Assembly (NCBI GenBank): GCA_039545355.1
Contig: BCJJ01000009.1
Location: 434,023 to 498,022 of the forward strand
Direction of reading: 5' to 3'
DNA from: Trichosporon coremiiforme
Lineage: Eukaryota > Basidiomycota > Tremellomycetes > Trichosporonales > Trichosporonaceae
Length of the DNA: 64,000 nucleotides
In this document: piece after piece, positions 32,325 through 43,591 of the stretch
How positions within the stretch are numbered: position 1 is the stretch's first letter
How the letters are laid out: each line of letters opens with the position of its first letter
The notes under the pieces: model-generated
The model's database searches: none
Seen by the model: only the letters and a program-made list of their open reading frames with translations
What the model was told of the DNA's origin: nothing
Translations under genes and position numbers: made by a program

Positions 32325-33072
32325 ATCCACGGCACCTCACAGCATATCTGAAGCCTCCGGCACCGCCGAAGCCATCGCATTCGAGGTCCCCAAATGGAAT
32401 GACGGCGATGTCACGCTGATCTCCTCCGATTTGGTCCGCTTCAAGGTTTCTTACGTACTGCTCGCCTGGGAAAGGCGAGTACCAACGAGATTCTCGTACT
32501 GACGTCTCCAGCCCAGTATTCGCCGACATGTTCTCTCTCCCTGGCGACCAAGAGAAGAAGGTCGTTCTGTCTGATTCCTTCGAGAACTCCAAGACCCTGC
32601 GGGTCTTCCTCACCCTCATCACCGACCTGGACACGTCCTTCAACTTCTACAGCATCGGTCCAGCCTGGTCGATGTTCGCGTACACACTCACCGCTCTTGT
32701 CCGATTCCTCGACAAGTATAGCTCCGAGCGCGGTCCACGTCTTGTGAGGCGCTCTGCGCTGCACAACGGCACCCACCCCCCTCGTCACCAGACCTGGTGC
32801 GTAGCGGACGAGTTTCTCCTCGGGGCAATCCTCAATCACCCGTGGCTTTGCGCCGATGCTTTCCAGCGGCCTCACTTCTCCTGGATAGTGGACACATTGG
32901 GCGGAGGTGTCCCGTCACAAGATGAGTTCTCCACCCGCACGATGCCTATGGGGTATCTCTCGCTTCTGCCCGTCGAGTACCTCTACGCTCTTCTTCTAAC
33001 TGAGCGCGACGGAGGCCAATTTGACAAGCGCGGGGACCCCTTCCTCACTCACCTTGAGGGCACCCTCAGAAG
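32325..33072 (+). pseudogene. BTB-like gene copy E, start codon not found, GC-AG intron
   Basis: Exon 1 contains VPKWNDGDVTLISSDLVRFK and VSYVLLAWE. An intron at 32475-32511 (37 nt) starts with GCGAGT instead of GT. Exon 2 opens PVFADMFSLPGDQEKKVV and runs through SKTLRVFLTLITDLDTSF, RFLDKYSSERG and VEYLYALLLTERDGG to about 33072. The frame upstream of exon 1 has no ATG before a TAG near 32308. The copy either lost its start or uses an upstream exon I cannot see. The long body is intact, so it may still be expressed. Confidence 0.6.
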
Positions 33073-33791
33073 TAGGTCTTGTTATCGGAGAGTTCTGACA
33101 GGCAGCCGGAAGGGACAAGCCCATCGGTACTCTCGTCGAGATTGCGCGCGATGTCCCGTCACATTAGCTCATCGACCATTTCAAAGGATTGCTGGCATGA
33201 TAGAGACACCTGAGCGGCGATGAAATGGTCCAGTCCAAACTTGTATCAGACTTCCGCCCGCCAAGACGTCAGTGGAGATGTCCAAAGCTTCCCTTACCCG
33301 AAGTTAAACAACACGGTCAGCTCCGCGGGAGACTTTAAGCAGTGTGCTCATCCGAGCGAGAGCCCGAATCAGTGAGACGGGATTCAGCAAACGGGGAGCC
33401 TATCAAGCAGATCCCAGAGCCGCCCGTCAAGTTTTTCAGGACAGGCTCAGACTCAGAGCGAATTGACATCTGGGCTGACGACCACCCACTGCTCCGGACG
33501 ACCACAAGCAGCGCGCCCTGGAGGCGCCCTCCTCGATCTTCATACGTGTGCTTGATCTACTGTCAACTTGAAGCTTCGTTGCCCACTATATCCTCATCTG
33601 CTAGATGGTTAGTTGAAGACAAGAAGTTAAGGCAAGGTCGGCGGCTAGATCATGGTGGGGTTAGCGCTGCGGACAACGCGGCCAAATCCGACAGGACGTA
33701 CGTCACGGCACGCGGTCCGCGTCACTAACCCGGTTCTATTCCGAGCTCATCTCCGAGTCTGCATCCACTCCATCCTCCATCGCATCCAGGC
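33073..33791. other. Intergenic region
   Basis: The first part continues open in the frame of BTB copy E but without family similarity. Nothing else is supported before the peptidase promoter. Confidence 0.4.
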
Positions 33792-34454
33792 ATGATCATC
33801 ATCACCGGCTTCGCGCCTTTCGGCAACCTGCCGGACAACCCCTCGCGGACGTGCGCGCGCATGGCCGTGTCGCTGCTGAACGCGGAGGGCATCGACGCCG
33901 CGTTTGTGGAGGTGCCTGTCGAGTTTGACGGCGCGTTCCCGACCGTCGAGAATGTGGTACGCGACCACAAGCTTGCGGCCGGCGATGGTCTCATTTGCGT
34001 CGGCGTCGCCGCCAACCGCAAGAGCGTCTCGCTCGAGACCACCGCCAAGAACATCATCGATGCACGGATACCCGACAACGCGGGCAAGCAGCCGCGCGAC
34101 ACCAAGATCGCCCCCGACGGACCGGACACGATCCCGACCCGCCTCCCCGTCAAGACTGCGATCGAGCAGATCAAGAACGCAGGCATCAAGGTTGAGTTCT
34201 CGGACGATGCCGGGGAGTACGTCTGCAACTGCCTCTTCTACCAGATCGTGAACGACGCGGACATGAAGAACCACGGCGTCGTCACCGGCTTCGTACACGT
34301 GCCCCTCGAGGAGGCGGTCAAGATTGATGACCAGACGAACGCACTCATCATCCTTGCGAAGGAGATCGAGAAGGAGGCGCACAAGAAGCACCGTCTTCCG
34401 GCCGGTGACCAGGCGACAAACGGAAGCGGAAAGCAGGTCCCTCTGGGCGCATAG
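33792..34454 (+). CDS. Pyroglutamyl peptidase I (pyrrolidone-carboxylate peptidase, family C15)
   Basis: An intronless 220-residue frame. The enzyme removes N-terminal pyroglutamate (5-oxoproline) from peptides in the cytosol. Family hallmarks are complete: TGFAPFGNLPDNPS at the start, LETTAKNIIDARIPDNAG carrying the catalytic Glu82, AGEYVCNCLFY with Cys145, and GFVHVP with His169. These sit one residue from the Glu81/Cys144/His168 triad of the Bacillus enzyme. Length suits bacterial and animal type I enzymes (about 200-220). The last 25 residues are a Lys/Gly-rich extension. Lack of introns and bacterial-like motifs suggest transfer. The released 5-oxoproline would feed the 5-oxoprolinase genes at 41-46 kb. 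Confidence 0.9.
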   Translation: MIIITGFAPFGNLPDNPSRTCARMAVSLLNAEGIDAAFVEVPVEFDGAFPTVENVVRDHKLAAGDGLICVGVAANRKSVSLETTAKNIIDARIPDNAGKQPRDTKIAPDGPDTIPTRLPVKTAIEQIKNAGIKVEFSDDAGEYVCNCLFYQIVNDADMKNHGVVTGFVHVPLEEAVKIDDQTNALIILAKEIEKEAHKKHRLPAGDQATNGSGKQVPLGA

Positions 34455-37400
34455 GGGCGCCTGACGTCTAGCATTGGATCGAGGTGGACGATGTAATAAC
34501 TCATCGGAAGGAAGGCGAGGATCGGACGACCGGCACCGGTAGCGCTGGAGTGTTGTAGATGAGATCAATTCGATCAACAAACAAGGGGATGCATCTGTAT
34601 ACCACCGCAACCGCGCGAGCGCCTGCCCATTGGAGTGTCGGTTCGCTCGTCTCGCTCGCTCGTCTAACACAGCCCGACGCAGGCAGCTGGCAGCCTGGCA
34701 GCCAGGCAGACGCTGGCGGACTCTACTCCGCCAAGACTCCTGCAAAGGCATGCTACCCCACACGCCGACGCCGCCGTTGCCCCAGTTTGTGCCCAATCTG
34801 GCCCGTCGCATACCCGTCTCGAGCCGGTGCTCTGGCTCTGGTTGGAGGACGTGCGCCGTTCCAGCGGCACAAAGCGGTTCCGGGGCGGGGTGGGGCGGGG
34901 GCGGCCGCTTCAGCTTCCGATTGAAGAGTGCTGGACAAGTCGCCCGGCTCGTGGCTCGGCGCACGCGACCCTGCCTTGGTATAGCGTGTGCTATACCATC
35001 AAGCTGCCCCCCATTCATCGTTTCACTGGAATCCGAATGAGCACTGGTATCAACAGGGTCATGCCGTCTCCTCGGACTACCAGTGGACTGTCGTGGGTTT
35101 TGGGGAGGCTTGCCCCAGAGCATGGTAAGGTTTGGAACGACTAGATCTTGATCTCGATGGGGCCTGAAGCCATTGCCGCAGAACAGATCTGGCCAGCAGG
35201 GAGAGCAATGCTGAACGCCAACTAAGCCCGTGAGCAGCGCCGCGCACAGATCACAGCCTCACAACTAACGCTGGATTGATGGTTCCACGCTGTTCAGGAG
35301 GTTGCCGAGACGGCCACCAAGACCGGCGACTAGCTGCTCGGAGCCTGGCCCGCTCACGATTCGACCACACGCCTGGTCTCTTTACAGATTCTGTTCCTTC
35401 GATTTGACCTCGGCGCGCTCGGCGGCCATGATCCCCCCTTGTGGCTCATGTCAGCCCTGGGCGGCCCTGTGTACCACACGTTGCCATGCGGGGTTGACGC
35501 TACGGCGCCGAGTGGCGTCCCATCCCACTCCTCTGGGAGCGGGGACGAGGATCAGCATTGGCCCGGTGCTTCCGGTTTGCCCGTAGTGCAATTCTGTTTC
35601 ACAAGCTGCAGCGCTGCACGCTCCCTTACCTCGCTCGTTTTCTCTACGGCGTTTATGTCAGCGTCTGTTCGGCTCTGCTAGGCTCTACGCTGAGTCAGTG
35701 CGCAGGTGTTCTCCGGTATGTCGGGGAAAGAGGTACGGCACCGGCATCTACTCTCCAATCTCGAGCCGCCAAGCGCCTTCTGCTCAGGCTGTCAGGATCG
35801 CCTCTGACGCCAAGAAGGGCGCCGAGCTCACGGAGGCTGCAGCCGCGAACGCCCAGATAGAATGGCCTCACCAACATGATCCCACAACCAAACTGCGCCT
35901 GCGCTTCTGAACGACCTAAAGACCAATGAAACGTCTCCCAACGGGTGTAACACTTCCGCCTCCGGCTACGGCGGCACGCGGCGTCGTGGGCGTTGCAGGC
36001 GCCGTTGTATGCATGTATTAGGAGGGGCACGCGGAATGCGGTCGACAAGAAGCTTAGAGCTAGCGAGCAGGCTTGCGAGTACCTTCTCCTCGTTTATCCT
36101 TTCCGTAGCTCGGCCTGCTCGCTCCTGCCCGGTCAGCGGGCAGTTCCGCTCGTTATTCTGCCCTTTCCTGTGCCTGTTGCTAAAGATGTCGCCGCCGTTC
36201 AAAGTGTCCGGCTCACGGCATGCCCGGGCAACCCGGGATGCGTCCCACTCCTCTGGACCAGTGCTTAGACTCCGGCAACGGCGGCATGCGATTATGGTAT
36301 GCACGCATGCACTACCGGTGTCTGCTTGCGGCCTAAGGAATGCGTGTAAGTCGGCTGCGAGCTCATTGTTGCAGCTACTGCACTGACCGAGCTCACGTCG
36401 CCGTACGCCCTCGTGCTCACACGTGCTACCCGCCCGAAGGCTGTAATCCGTGACGGGCGACGGGCGATGGACTAGTGCTCGATCCGAAGGCCGACGGCGG
36501 GGTTTGCTCCGCCGACCCGATCGATCACCAGATCAGCAGATCGACAGCACGACACCTCGCTTAGAGGTTGCGGTATGCTCTGCGGACTGTCTACCGCCTG
36601 CTCCCCCGCTCTGCTCTGCATCCCCCCACCACGGCACGGCACTCCCGCGGATTGCAAAGTCACGAATTCCGGCAATCTGTTTGATAAGGTTATCTACGCA
36701 CACGCCAAGATGCAGGGCTGCGTTCTACTCCTGGCACTACGTCCTGCAGGCCAGCAGGCTACTGATGACTCTAAGAGAGCGTGAGCAGCTGCGTCGAGGC
36801 GGGCCGAGGTACCGCAGCGTGCAATGGGTGCAGCATGCAAGGTGAGGCATTTCCGTACGCTTTCGGGGTCCAGCACGGATGCGGAATGTGGGTAATTGTA
36901 TGTTCAGGAAACTCGCAGGAAACTGCAGGACATGCGCAGGAAAACTCACAGGAAGAGTTGCAGAAAAACGCCATCGACAGCATTGGGCCAGCGGGGACCG
37001 AAAGGATGACAGGGACTCGACCCTGGCGACATGCGCACGCAACCTTCGAGGCGGACCAATGTCCATCGCAACCCAGCTCTTGCGCGCCAGGCGTCACTCC
37101 GCAACGGGCAGCGAATACAGGCAGACTGGGTAGGCGGACACCTGACGATTCGCAAAGGGGAAAAGCTGGACACAAGACCAGAAAGTCCACAGGGCAAGTC
37201 ACAGGGTCGGGCAGCAGCAGCCAGATCTTCGATAAGACTACCGTGCAGCTGACCATGCCCCTGTCTCTGACGACTAGAAGCTTACTTCGATCACCGGACC
37301 AGTCGCAAGAGTAGGCTAGACACGGGATACATATACCAAGAGAGCACGTCGCTCCGCCTCTCGGGAAACCCAGCCCCCACACCTACCGGTACGACACCGA

Positions 37401-37458
37401 CGACTAACTCGACAACAACAACTTTTTGACATCAACAACGAGCCCCGCCAAGGCGACC
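34455..37458. other. Gene-poor 3-kb stretch
   Basis: No gene is supported. Overlapping sense and antisense frames up to about 180 residues are high-Cys/Arg translations typical of GC-rich noncoding DNA. A G-quadruplex motif lies at 34882-34901. A degenerate CAGGAAA-type short repeat lies near 36903-36965. Confidence 0.5.
34882..34901 (+). other. G-quadruplex motif
   Basis: Four runs of four or more Gs separated by single bases (loops C, T, C). This is a canonical stable G4 pattern on the plus strand. It is intergenic. Confidence 0.7.
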
Positions 37459-38363
37459 ATGGCGCACCTCATCCGGATCCGCGGTCGACCGACCGACCCC
37501 TTGCACGTGAGTGCTATCTGCTGTCTGCGCTGACTTTGCAGAAGGACGTGCGGCAACATCTCGTTGACGAACACGACACCGTCGTGGGTCGTGTACTCGT
37601 GCGGCGATCGGGCGAGTCACACCTCGTCTGGGACTCAGGCGACCGATTCGTGTGCTGCTGGGGCGAAAGCGGCTCGCGCTCTGAACCGACCTTCAAGCTC
37701 TGGACCTACCGCGCATATGAGAACCGGCACGAGTTTTACGAGGGCGAGCTTGCTCGTCTCGTCGCGATGCAGTACTGGTCCTGCGTGGAGTACTCGGAGG
37801 GCACGAAAGAGCAGGAGCTCCCGACGTACCTGAGCCGGGACTGGTGGGAGCGCTGGCGGGCAGAGACGGACGACTCGGACTCGGACCGGCGCTCGTCTCA
37901 CCGCCGACGACACGGACGCTCGCACCCTTACCGCCGGCCTAAGAGAGCCTCAGACATGGGCCGTGTCTCGTCTGACTCGTCGACGTCCGAGTCGGGGCCG
38001 TCCGCCCCATCTTCCCCTCCCATTCGGTCACTCTACCAACCCCGCCGCCAGGTCAGCTACCTCGACCCGCACGTGAACGAGCGTCTGCGCCGCCTCGAGT
38101 CGGCCCTTATGTGGCACAGCAACATCCTCGAGAGGATAGTCGGGTGCACGCACCATGCGTGCCCGCACTCCGAAGCGGACGCGGCAAAGCCGAGCGCCCG
38201 AGTCGGCTCCAAAGTTAGCAAGGCTAGCAAGGGGAAGGGGGCGGAACTCGGGCCGCCGGACCGCGACCCCGATCTGAAGGAGACACTGGACCGTCTCGAG
38301 ATCGTCAGCGGTGACATCGATCGACGGCTTCGAACAGTCCACCTCTGCGAGGGGTGTGCGTGA
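37459..38363 (+). CDS. Hypothetical two-exon protein
   Basis: Exons 37459-37506 and 37542-38363 are joined over a 35-nt intron and give 289 residues. The N-terminal half looks folded: MAHLIRIRGRPTDPLH, then VGRVLVRRSGESHLVWDSG and DRFVCCWGESGS, with many aromatics (WTYRAYENRHEFYEGELARL). The middle is a Ser/Asp/Arg-rich disordered tract. The end has two helical segments (NERLRRLESALMWHSNILER, LKETLDRLEIVSGDIDRRL). No known family is recognised. The tiny intron with a CTGAC branch point and the conserved phase argue that it is a real gene. Confidence 0.6.
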
Positions 38364-39803
38364 CCGACCTCGCGATCGTGATCATGCCGCAGACACGCCC
38401 TCGTGCCCCCCCTGTTGATGCCGAGTCCGGCACGGCGTGTGCTCTGACGGTGCCGACTCGGCATGCCAGGCACAGACGTCGGCGCCGTGGACGGAGCACA
38501 GTGTCCCGCGTGCCCCAGCTCCGTGCGCGGGCTGCAGCATATTGGCGGTTGAGCTGAAATGAGTAGTAGTATGCCAAGCAAAGCCACAGCACAGTTTGTC
38601 ATCAATTGCCAGCAACTCAGCATGCTGCGCTCACGGTCTTGGCGAGCGGTGATGGTCATTAATGTACTTTCTAGTTGTAGGATTCAAGGTTGTCGGAGGG
38701 CATTTGAATGTGTATGTGAAGAAGCTGCGAGGTACACGAACGTGCTGGTCCAATGCATCCATGTACGTGGATGTGCGTCGGATTCGCTGCCGCGTACCGC
38801 TGAGGGTGGGCACAACATGGTGGGGGAGCTCGAGCAAGGCACGGTCTGAGGCTGAGTTGGTGACACTGGAACAAAGCACGCCGTTCAGTGGGAATGGGCC
38901 GATCGTGAAGGAACCAGCTACGCTGTTTGAGCTTATCACTTCCGACGGCGGACTGGCGACGACCAAACGTCGACGTGGAGATGCCATTGCTTGGTCATGC
39001 CTGCTGTTAACGCCGGTTTGGATGGATGACACTCAGGCTGCGCTTTGGGTGGGTTGGTCTGGCTGGGCCCCGCCTTGAGACCCTGCTGGGAACATGAACG
39101 CCGGTATGGAGAGTGAGTAACCGAGCTCACGAAGAATTGGGGCACCCGGCCTGCGCGCGAACAAACAAGGACAGGGGGAGACGAAGCCTCCCAAACCATT
39201 CCGACCATCCGTCTCATCATCGCGCTCTAGTCAGCGCGGGGCCCGAGAGAACCAAGAAGCATGCCCCACTTGATTCATCCGGGGTATTCATGATGCCCAA
39301 GCAAGGTTCACAAGGTGCCCCTTGCACCGCACGCCATGGCGAGGTGCACCATGCGGATTTCGGTCTCTTATTGAGAAACCCCTGGCCGTGTTCCTTCCCC
39401 GGAAGAGGTAGGTCACGGGGACAGGTCCGACCAGGTAGCCGCGTCCTGTTGGCCGTGCTCGTGCTCTCACGCATCAGTCCATCAGGCAGCGTCAGCGTGT
39501 AGAATCCCGCGCCGGACCCCAAACTGGGCTCCCGGGCACCTGATACCCTCACTATCTCTTGCACCACTGTACCAGCTGGGCAAGGTCTGGGGGCTGAGGG
39601 AAGCCCGTCCGACAACGGCAAACGATTCATCGCGGCAACCTCGTGACCTCGTGACCATGCAGATCGGCTATTGCCTAGTACGTACGCTGCGTGCCGACGA
39701 TACGTGCTCGCGAGCGGGCCTAGCCATGCCTAGCCCTCTTGGGTGTGGGCTAGCGTTGAGCTCGCCCGCCCAGCCAGCGCCCAGACGGCCGACGGTCGCA
39801 GCA
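38364..39803. other. Intergenic region
   Basis: No gene is supported. Frames of 130-140 residues at 38.6-39.6 kb overlap on opposite strands and show no domains. Confidence 0.45.
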
Positions 39804-39810
39804 ATATAAG
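39804..39810 (+). promoter_or_regulatory. TATA box of the alcohol dehydrogenase gene
   Basis: ATATAAG about 80 bp before the start codon, followed by a C-rich leader typical of strongly expressed fungal genes. Confidence 0.5.
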
Positions 39811-39886
39811 CCTACAGCCGGGCTCGCGAGACGATAGCCCACCTTCCCCAGATCTCCCCCAATCCACTCGTAACTCACCAAGAACC

Positions 39887-41178
39887 ATGACTGCCGACGT
39901 CCCCAAGGTCTGCCGTGCCGCCCCCGCCATTGGTGCCGGAAAGCCCGACTACAAGATCGTCTGTCGCGAGGACTACCCCGTTCCCACTCCCGGAGAGGGC
40001 GAGCTCCTCGTCAACCTCGAGTACTGCGGTATCTGCCAGTCTGACCACCGTGAGTAGCTGTCATGAGCGCCTGGGGCTGTCGTGGGGAACCACATAGACA
40101 AGCTGCGCAGCGCGAGGTCGCGTCGCGTTCGCCTGCGGTGGCTGCGTGGCTGAGACCGCGGTTGTCTTCGCGGCTCCCGATATCGATAGCGCCCGGAAAC
40201 GGATTCCAAAAATGAGACACAGCAGCGCGCTAACATTCAGACCAATTTGCCGGGGACTGGCACGGCATCCAGCCCGCCGAAGGTGTCGACTGCACTGGCC
40301 ACGAGGGTGCCGGTCGCGTCGTCGCTGTTGGCCCCAAGGTCACCCAGTTCAAGATCGGCGACAAGGTCGGTCTCACCCCCGTCTACAAGACCTGCAACGA
40401 GCAGCTCGGCCAGGAGCTTTGCGAGATGTGCCAGCGCGGCCACGAGACCATCTGCTTCAACAAGGTCTACCTCGCTATGGGCGTCAATGGCACCTACACC
40501 TCGCACCCCCTCATCTCCGAGCAGTGGGCGATCCGCATCCCCGACGGCGTCCCCATGGAGCAGGCCGCTCCCTTCATGTGCTCTGGTGGAACTGCCTTCA
40601 CCGCCGTCAAGGCTGCTGGCCTGAAGAAGGGCGAGTGGCTCGCCGTCTTCGGTGCCGGTGGTGGTGTCGGCCACATGGTTGTCCAGTTCGCGCACGCCCA
40701 GGGCTTCAAGGTCATCGGTATCGACGTTGGCGCGGACAAGGAGAAGGTTGTCAAGACCGCCGGCGGTGACCACTTTGTGGACGCCACCAACCCCAACGCC
40801 ATTGAGGAGGTCAAGAAGCTTACCGGTGACGGACTCGGCACCCACGCCGTCATCGTCACCGCCGGTAACGGCAAAGCTTACGCCGCCGCTCCCTACGTCC
40901 TCCGTCCCCTCGGTGTCCAGGTCACCGTCGGTCTTCCCGCCAACGGAGAGGCCATTGCCGGTGCCGACCCCGGCTACATCGTCTTCATGGGCATCACCAT
41001 CAAGGGTATCCTCGTCACCACCCGCAAGGACATGGAGGAGGCTCTCGAGTACCTCAAGAACGGCCAGGTCAAGGAGCACATTACCGTGTACCCCTTCTCA
41101 TACTTCCCCGAGGCGCTCGCCAACGTCGCCGCCTCCAAGACCCAGGGTCGCCAGGTCATCGAGTTCGCCCGCGACTAA
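39887..41178 (+). CDS. Zinc-dependent alcohol dehydrogenase (Adh1-like)
   Basis: Exons 39887-40049 and 40241-41178 join in frame and give 366 residues. The enzyme interconverts primary alcohols and aldehydes with NAD(H). Visible signatures are YCGICQSDH (first catalytic-zinc ligand), GHEGAGRVV (second), the structural-zinc cysteines in the CNEQLGQELCEMCQRGHETIC region, and the Rossmann loop GAGGGVGHMVVQFA. Codons are strongly biased to C-ending forms, so expression is probably high. The intron is 191 nt, far longer than most here. It borders the oxoprolinase cluster but no link in function is evident. Confidence 0.9.
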
Positions 41179-41469
41179 ACGTACCGAGGAGTTTTCTTTC
41201 TTTGGGTTTTCAGAAGTTGTCACGATCTAGCTAGTGTTCAGAAGTTCAGATGCAAAACAGTTATGACTGCACGAACGTACGTCCAGAGATCACTCAGCAC
41301 CCCGCGGGGCTACGTCCGCCGATGAACGCCCGCCTGTGCCAGGTGATCGCCGAGAACTAGCCGACCTCGAGCTAGCTGTGACTGATTGTAGGTCTCTGCA
41401 TCTCTGACCCCTTGCTCATCCAGCGGAGAGTGCGGCCATCCCGATACTCATTGCATAGCTACAATACAT
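41179..41469. other. Convergent intergenic region
   Basis: The 3' ends of the dehydrogenase and the HyuB-like gene face each other here. No gene is seen. Confidence 0.5.
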
Positions 41470-43224
41470 CTAGAAGTCAACCTTCGCTCTCTCGGCGATA
41501 CTGCCGCGGGGCTCAAAGTCGCTGTTGTGAACCTTCTTCATCTCCTTCGTCTGACCCGCTCCCCAGCCACCTCCACCAGGCGTGTGCAGCTCGAGCGTGT
41601 CACCAGTGGAGAACTTCATGGTGCCCTTGCCTCCAACGTTGATTCGGCGGGCGCTTCCATCCTTCTCAGTCTTGACCCAAATGTTCCGTCCGAGGGCGCC
41701 ATCCTCACCTCCCTCCAGCCCGTAGGGTGCACGTGCGCGGCGCTCAGAGAGGATGGACACCTTGAGCGGCTCCAAGAACTGGTACGAGCGCACAGTGCCG
41801 TCACCGCCCTTGTACTCTCCGGCACCACCTGATCCGGGCCTGAAGTGGTACTCTTTGAGGAGGACGGGGTATCGGCGCTCGAGGATCTCGACGTCCGTGA
41901 TGCGCGTGTTGGTCATGTGGGTATGGATACCGCTCGTGCCGTGCCAGTGCGGTCCGGCGCCGCTTCCACCAGCGACAGTCTCGTAGTACCCCCATCCCTC
42001 GGTCACCTCGCCCGTGACGGGGTCCTTCCCACCAACGCCGAAAGTGAGGTTGTTGCAGCAGCCCTGAGAAGCGGCGCACGCCCTGAACGCCTTGAGGACA
42101 ACGTCGGTGACACGCTGGGATGTCATGACGTTGCCTCCACAGACGGCAGCGAGGGGCGAGGGGTCGAGCAGCGTGCCCTTCGGAATCCGGATATCGAGGG
42201 GCACGAGACAGCCGGCATTCAGCGGGATGTCCTCGCCAATCATGCTGCGAAGACAGTAGATGACGGCGGCGTGGACGACGCACACGGGCGTGTTCAGGTT
42301 GCCGCGCATCTCTGGACCAGTGCCCTCGAAGTCGAACACGGCACCGCCCGTTTCCTCGTCGATCGTGACGCGAAGCGCGATGGGCGATCCATCGTCCATG
42401 TAGTCGACGGCCGTAAAGGACTTGCCGATGCGAGGGATGCTCTCCTTCAGCATCGTGCGGACTGCCTGCTCCGCGTTCGCGCGGATGTGCTCCATATACT
42501 CGTGGACCATCTTCAGACCGTACTGCTCCACAAGCGCGGTTAGGAGCTGCACACCCTTGTGGTTGGCTGCGATCTGCGCCTTCAGGTCGCTCTCGGTGTC
42601 ACGGAAGTTGCGGCTGCCAGAGCACCCGGGGTACTGCGCGGGGTCTTCGACCATGGCCTTGTACACCGCCTCGTGCGCGTACACGCCCTCCGAGACGACC
42701 TTGATGCTCTCAATGACGGCGCCCTCCTCCCAGAGCTCTGTCGAGGTCGGGGGCATGCTGCCAGGGAGGATACCGCCGATGTCGGCGTGGTGCCCGCGCG
42801 AGGCGGCGAAGAAGATGATCTTGGTGTCGTCGTTCGGGTCGAAAATCGGGGAAATGACAGTCAGGTCAGGCAGATGAGAGCCGCCAGCCTGCGGCGCGTT
42901 GGTGAGAAGAACGTCGCCAGGCTTCAGTGACGACCCGTGTAACTTCAGCTGGTACTTAACGCTCCAGCTCATGCTGCCGAGATGGACGGGCATGAAGGGG
43001 GCATTGGCGACGAGGTCTCCCGTTGGCGCAAAGATGGCGCAAGAGTAGTCGAGACGCTCCTTGATGTTGGTCGAGATGGCGGTCTGCTGGAGACTCCGTC
43101 CCATCGCCTCAGCGATCGACATGAAGCGGTTCGAGCTGTGGCATCAGTGTCGCCGAGCGGCCAGGACTCACAAGACGGAGAGCAGGATCGGGTCATAGTC
43201 AACCTCGCGATTAACTTGGACCAT
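41470..43224 (-). CDS. HyuB-like half of a split 5-oxoprolinase
   Basis: Exons 43224-43172 and 43135-41470, with a 36-nt intron, give 572 residues. This is the hydantoinase B/oxoprolinase domain, which with the A domain hydrolyses 5-oxoproline (or hydantoin-type rings) using ATP. Motifs are strong: [20 protein letters not shown] near the N-terminus, [53 protein letters not shown] and a Gly-rich end [10 protein letters not shown]. They resemble the second half of eukaryotic 5-oxoprolinase more than bacterial hydantoinases. In most eukaryotes A and B are one protein of about 1,290 residues. Here B is separate and transcribed away from A over a 367-bp shared promoter. Confidence 0.9.
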
Positions 43225-43591
43225 GGTGGGCTGTTGAGTTGGGTGGGTGACTTGGAGGAGTCGGCGGGGGTTGCATGGCCATATCTATCGAGTTGTCGTG
43301 GGTTATCAGTCCTTCCAACCGCATGAATACCGACCGCCGGATCCTAGGAATGCTCCTCGGCCGTTGCCGAGGAGGAAGGGCCGCTCGAATTCCGACTTTT
43401 CCGCTTGGAATTGCCCACTTGGAGTTTACCCAGCTCACAGGTTCGTCCTGAGGGCCGCCTCGGACCTCCTCCACCGATCGGCGAAGTCTCCACGGATCTC
43501 TGCTGTCAGCAAGTCGCCATGCTCTCCATAGACCTTATAGATATCCACGGCAGCATGGCATGCACTCAGAGTCTCCCCACCACGATCCACC
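43225..43591. promoter_or_regulatory. Divergent promoter shared by the HyuB-like and HyuA-like genes
   Basis: 367 bp separate the two start codons. It contains a 9-bp-arm inverted repeat, described separately. Co-regulation of the two halves is the natural reading. Confidence 0.7.
43353..43374. promoter_or_regulatory. Inverted repeat with CGG-N6-CCG geometry, candidate operator
   Basis: The arms CTCCTCGGC and GCCGAGGAG are perfect inverted repeats around the 4-base centre CGTT. The core reads CGG, six bases, CCG, which is the spacing used by Ppr1-like Zn2Cys6 dimers. The cluster encodes its own Zn2Cys6 regulator at 50827. The link is inference. Confidence 0.45.

Noticed and set aside
36490..36525. 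Hairpin GGCGG...CCGCC as terminator
   Set aside because: Only 5 bp of stem in an 80% GC patch. Expected by chance, and such terminators do not apply in fungi.
36781..37314. 177-codon frame with Gln/Glu-rich part
   Set aside because: The repeat-like CAGGAAA DNA explains the composition. No ordered segment or splice structure is seen.
39113..39630. Overlapping frames of ~130 residues on both strands
   Set aside because: Mutually antisense, rich in Arg/Pro/Gly and without motifs. Typical of GC-rich noncoding DNA.
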